Shown: piece after piece, positions 61,446-64,000 of the stretch
Layout of the letters: the number at the start of each line of letters is the position of its first letter
Numbering within the stretch: position 1 is the first letter of the stretch
Made by a program: the position numbers and the translations under genes
Notes under the pieces: model-generated
Database searches by the model: none
Told to the model about the DNA's origin: nothing
What the model saw: the letters and a program-made list of their open reading frames with translations, nothing else
NCBI GenBank assembly: GCA_964414425.1
Contig: CAYPWL010000004.1
Span: forward strand, 1-64,000
Direction: 5' to 3'
Source of the DNA: GYS-P2D sp964414425
GTDB lineage: Bacteria > Bacteroidota > Bacteroidia > Chitinophagales > Saprospiraceae
DNA: 64,000 bases

Positions 61446-62387
61446 ATGGGAAAGAGACAGCAAGCAGTTCGAGTTTTTGCGCCAGCTACAGTAGCTAATG
61501 TTGCTATCGGGTATGATATCCTGGGATTTGCAATCGATCGCCCAGGAGATGAAATCATCGCAAGACAAAGCGAGACTCCAGGACTGCGCATCACAAAAAT
61601 CAATGGCACTAAAAAGAAGCTTCCATTAGAGGCAGACAAGAATACCGCTAGCTATGGTGCCCTTAAAATGCTAGAAGACCTCGGGCTCCAAGATGAAGGA
61701 ATAGAGTTGGAAATCTATAAAAAAATGCCTTTCGGTAGTGGTATGGGGTCTAGTGCAGCCAGTGCGGCCGCTGGAGTACTGGCAGTCAATGAGCTCTTAG
61801 GGCGTCCTCTTGAGAAACGTGCACTTGCCAAATATGCAGTAATAGGAGAAAGTGCTGCTGATGGCGCCATACATGGAGACAATGTTATCCCTTCGCTCTT
61901 GGGCGGAATCGTCCTTATCCGAGACAATGCCACGTATGATTTCGTTAAGTTACCGACCCCTCGTGGATTAAGTGTATTCCTCATTTATCCTGACATAGAG
62001 ATCCTTACTAAAGATGCTCGTGCCGTATTGAGCGATCAGGTACAGCTCAGCCAGTTGATTAGCCAGACTGGAAATATAGCTTCGTTCGTAGCCAGTCTTT
62101 ACACTTCTGATTTGGAGCTCATGAAACGCAGTCTCAAGGACGAGGTTATAGAACCGCAGCGAGCACAACTGATACCACACTTCTATGATCTGCAAGATAT
62201 CGCGATGAAACATGGGGCGATGAATTATACGATTAGTGGTGCAGGGCCCAGCATGTTTGGATTTGCGCAGAATACACTTGTTGCCGAAAATGCAGTAGAG
62301 GCAATCACCCAATACTTAGAGCAAAAATCTATACACACAAGAGCCTATATCTCTCCTATTAATAATACCGGAGCTTATAAAATGTAA
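61446..62387 (+). CDS. thrB: Homoserine kinase
   Basis: The 313-residue GHMP-family kinase phosphorylates homoserine for threonine synthesis. It begins MGKRQQAVRVFAPATVANVAIGYDILGFAID and has the ATP-binding glycine/serine loop PFGSGMGSSAASAAAG near residues 93-108. Later come GDNVIPSLLGGIVLIRD and the C-terminal NYTISGAGPSMFGFA. Length is normal. It starts about 83 bases after the sodB terminator and is followed by thrC after 45 bases, so thrB-thrC form an operon with their own promoter, separate from thrA. Confidence 0.96.
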   Translation: MGKRQQAVRVFAPATVANVAIGYDILGFAIDRPGDEIIARQSETPGLRITKINGTKKKLPLEADKNTASYGALKMLEDLGLQDEGIELEIYKKMPFGSGMGSSAASAAAGVLAVNELLGRPLEKRALAKYAVIGESAADGAIHGDNVIPSLLGGIVLIRDNATYDFVKLPTPRGLSVFLIYPDIEILTKDARAVLSDQVQLSQLISQTGNIASFVASLYTSDLELMKRSLKDEVIEPQRAQLIPHFYDLQDIAMKHGAMNYTISGAGPSMFGFAQNTLVAENAVEAITQYLEQKSIHTRAYISPINNTGAYKM

Positions 62388-62432
62388 AGGGGCCCTCTGC
62401 CCTCCCATAACTATCCTTCTTATACGACCACT

Positions 62433-63731
62433 ATGAAGTATTATAGCACTAAAAATAAAGAACGATCTGTTGACTTAAAGACGGCAGTGTTACAGAGTCT
62501 CCCACCCGATAATGGTCTCTATATGCCTGAGCAAATCAAACCGCTCAGCAAAAACTTCTTTAGCTATCTGGACAAAATGTCTCTACAAGATATTGCATAT
62601 GAGGCAAGTAGACAGTTTTTGGATGAAGACTTCTCTGATGCAGAAATCGCAGATATCGCTATTGAAGCTATCAATTTTACAGCACCCGTTGTCCCATTGA
62701 CTGATCATCTATCCATTCAGGAGCTTTGGCATGGTCCATCATTGGCATTCAAGGATTTTGGTGCTCGCTTCATGGCCAATGTTATGGGACGACTAGTGGC
62801 TGGCGAAAATCGTACACTTACCATCCTCGTAGCAACGAGCGGAGATACTGGTGGTGCTGTAGCTGCTGGCTACTTAGGGGTAGAAGGCGTAGAAGTCATC
62901 ATCCTATATCCCAAAGGAAAAGTAAGTCCACTCCAAGAAAAACAACTTACCACGCTCGGTCAAAACATTACTGCACTTGAGGTGGGCGGGACTTTTGACG
63001 ATTGTCAAGCGCTGGTTAAGCAGGCTTTTTTAGATCAGCAGATCAATGATCAATATCTCTTAAGTTCCGCCAACTCTATCAATATCGCAAGATTAATTCC
63101 GCAGTCGTTCTACTACTTCGAGGGATACAAGGAGGTGATGGATGGCGACACTGCTGTTAACTTCTGCATCCCATCCGGTAACTTTGGTAATCTTACAGCG
63201 GGCCTCCTTGCTATGCGCATGGGTCTACCGATCAACAAGCTCATCGCCGCCACTAATGTCAATGATGTGGTGCCAAGATATCTCAGTAGCGGTTCATATG
63301 ATCCAGTACAATCTGTGCAAACCGTTTCTAATGCAATGGATGTAGGAAACCCATCTAACTTCCGCCGAATCGAAAACCTATTTGACCATAACTGGTCATC
63401 TGTCAAAGAGGTCATCGTCGGTTATCGATATACTGACGAAGAGACTTGTGCGGCGGTGAAAGATGTACATGACCAATACGATTATATCATTGATCCTCAT
63501 GGAGCCGTAGGTTATCTCGCCGCCCAAGAATACGCTCAAGATCATGCTGATCAAAAAACGGTGATCCTTGAGACTGCCCATCCAGCTAAATTTCTACCCG
63601 TGATGGAACCGATACTCGGAAAAATTGAAGTTCCTCAACGACTTGCTGTCTTATCAGAGAAAGAAAAGTCCGCCATACCGATGAGCATCGATTTTGAGCC
63701 ATTTAAGGCCTGGTTGCGTTCAAGAGGGTGA
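62433..63731 (+). CDS. thrC: Threonine synthase
   Basis: The 432-residue PLP enzyme converts O-phosphohomoserine to threonine. The N-terminal signature is YYSTKNKERSVDLKTAVLQSLPPDNGLYMP. The PLP-binding Lys is in HGPSLAFKDFGARF near residue 110, followed by VATSGDTGGAVAAGYLG and the phosphate-binding NFCIPSGNFGNLTAG. The C-terminus has DPHGAVGYLAAQEY and ETAHPAKFLPVMEPIL. It matches the longer (yeast/E. coli-like) class of threonine synthases. No clear terminator follows. Confidence 0.96.
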   Translation: MKYYSTKNKERSVDLKTAVLQSLPPDNGLYMPEQIKPLSKNFFSYLDKMSLQDIAYEASRQFLDEDFSDAEIADIAIEAINFTAPVVPLTDHLSIQELWHGPSLAFKDFGARFMANVMGRLVAGENRTLTILVATSGDTGGAVAAGYLGVEGVEVIILYPKGKVSPLQEKQLTTLGQNITALEVGGTFDDCQALVKQAFLDQQINDQYLLSSANSINIARLIPQSFYYFEGYKEVMDGDTAVNFCIPSGNFGNLTAGLLAMRMGLPINKLIAATNVNDVVPRYLSSGSYDPVQSVQTVSNAMDVGNPSNFRRIENLFDHNWSSVKEVIVGYRYTDEETCAAVKDVHDQYDYIIDPHGAVGYLAAQEYAQDHADQKTVILETAHPAKFLPVMEPILGKIEVPQRLAVLSEKEKSAIPMSIDFEPFKAWLRSRG

Positions 63732-64000
63732 TTTCAGAGCTGAGAATCCACCGAGAATTGAACCTCATTTTTAAGCTATATTTTAAACATAAGTAATTGA
63801 TAATCAGTTTTTAGTCCATGTGATTTTATCGATCTGTTCGCCCTGAGAATTGAATATTTTACTACGGGCTGTACAGTTGCCTTGACTGGAAGAATCTCAG
63901 GGTGATGAATTTATACACTTTCTTTCTATCTCGCCAAATGCAGACAGGTTAGTAGCGATGTCTCCTAAACAGGAGACTCATAACTGAAGAAATTACTCAG
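63732..64000. other. Downstream stretch with no supported gene
   Basis: These 269 bases after thrC contain no convincing coding frame. A short hairpin (GTCTCC/GGAGAC, about 63960-63979) is the only clear structure. A minus-strand gene could enter from beyond the window edge, but nothing here establishes it. Confidence 0.4.

Noticed and set aside
63780..63900. Minus-strand C-terminal fragment ending ...KIFNSQGEQIDKITWTKN near 63801
   Set aside because: The frame is open for only about 30 codons, with a stop just upstream. It could be a gene remnant, but the evidence is too thin to list it as a feature.

Overview
The window looks like a chromosomal segment of a Bacteroidota bacterium, probably a marine or environmental member of the Saprospiria or a related class. 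The evidence is a gldD-gldE-ssb-mutY block, gldH directly behind dnaJ, a thrA aspartokinase/homoserine dehydrogenase fusion with thrB and thrC, many secreted proteins ending their signal peptides in 'AQ', MG2/TonB-plug proteins, SprB-like and MopE-like Cys/Asp repeats, and promoters of the Bacteroidota type (TTG-N20-TAnnTTTG). Class-level placement is inference. One 100-N scaffold gap lies at 34715-34814.

Layout. 0-1.2 kb: the end of a propeller protein, then an AT-rich YitT gene bracketed by inverted repeats and foldable attC-like sequences. 1.3-4.8 kb: a minus-strand operon of a divergent Nramp-fold transporter, a Gfo/Idh/MocA oxidoreductase and a sugar isomerase-like TIM barrel. 4.8-9.8 kb: housekeeping genes (M1 aminopeptidase lipoprotein, YqeY-like protein, rsmA, pdxA). 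9.9-29.9 kb: a 20-kb block of seven minus-strand genes, six of them large surface proteins: a 2039-residue vWA/Cys-repeat giant, a protein sharing its C-terminal domain, a thrombospondin-3/CBM-like protein, and three tail-fibre-like adhesins, two with an S74 chaperone domain. 30-34.6 kb: a glucosaminidase, an AstE-like deacylase, glutamate formimidoyltransferase, an unknown secreted protein and a MarR regulator.

34.6-35.05 kb holds the most unusual item: a tandem array of about 77-bp units, each carrying the 5' two thirds of a tRNA, ending in a tRNA 3' part. A consensus promoter precedes it, a hairpin terminator follows it, and the assembly gap interrupts it. 35.2-49.3 kb: a DUF3179 lipoprotein, polysaccharide polymerase/ligase and chain-length genes, an exonuclease-ligase pair, gldD-gldE-ssb-mutY, an ECF sigma factor, an LptF/G-type permease, and a FemAB-like transferase with a glycosyltransferase. 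49.4-52 kb: grpE-dnaJ-gldH and a small conserved protein.

52-63.7 kb is threonine biosynthesis, but thrA is separated from thrB-thrC by about 6.9 kb. The intervening DNA has two paralogous MG2/plug proteins, a carboxypeptidase-regulatory-like gene broken by one in-frame stop, and an exported superoxide dismutase. A short Thr/Ile-containing reading frame precedes thrA and may be a leader peptide.

The broad theme is cell-envelope and surface biology (gliding lipoproteins, exopolysaccharide, adhesins, outer-membrane proteins) embedded among housekeeping genes. None of the large secreted proteins shows a C-terminus I recognise as a classical type IX sorting domain.
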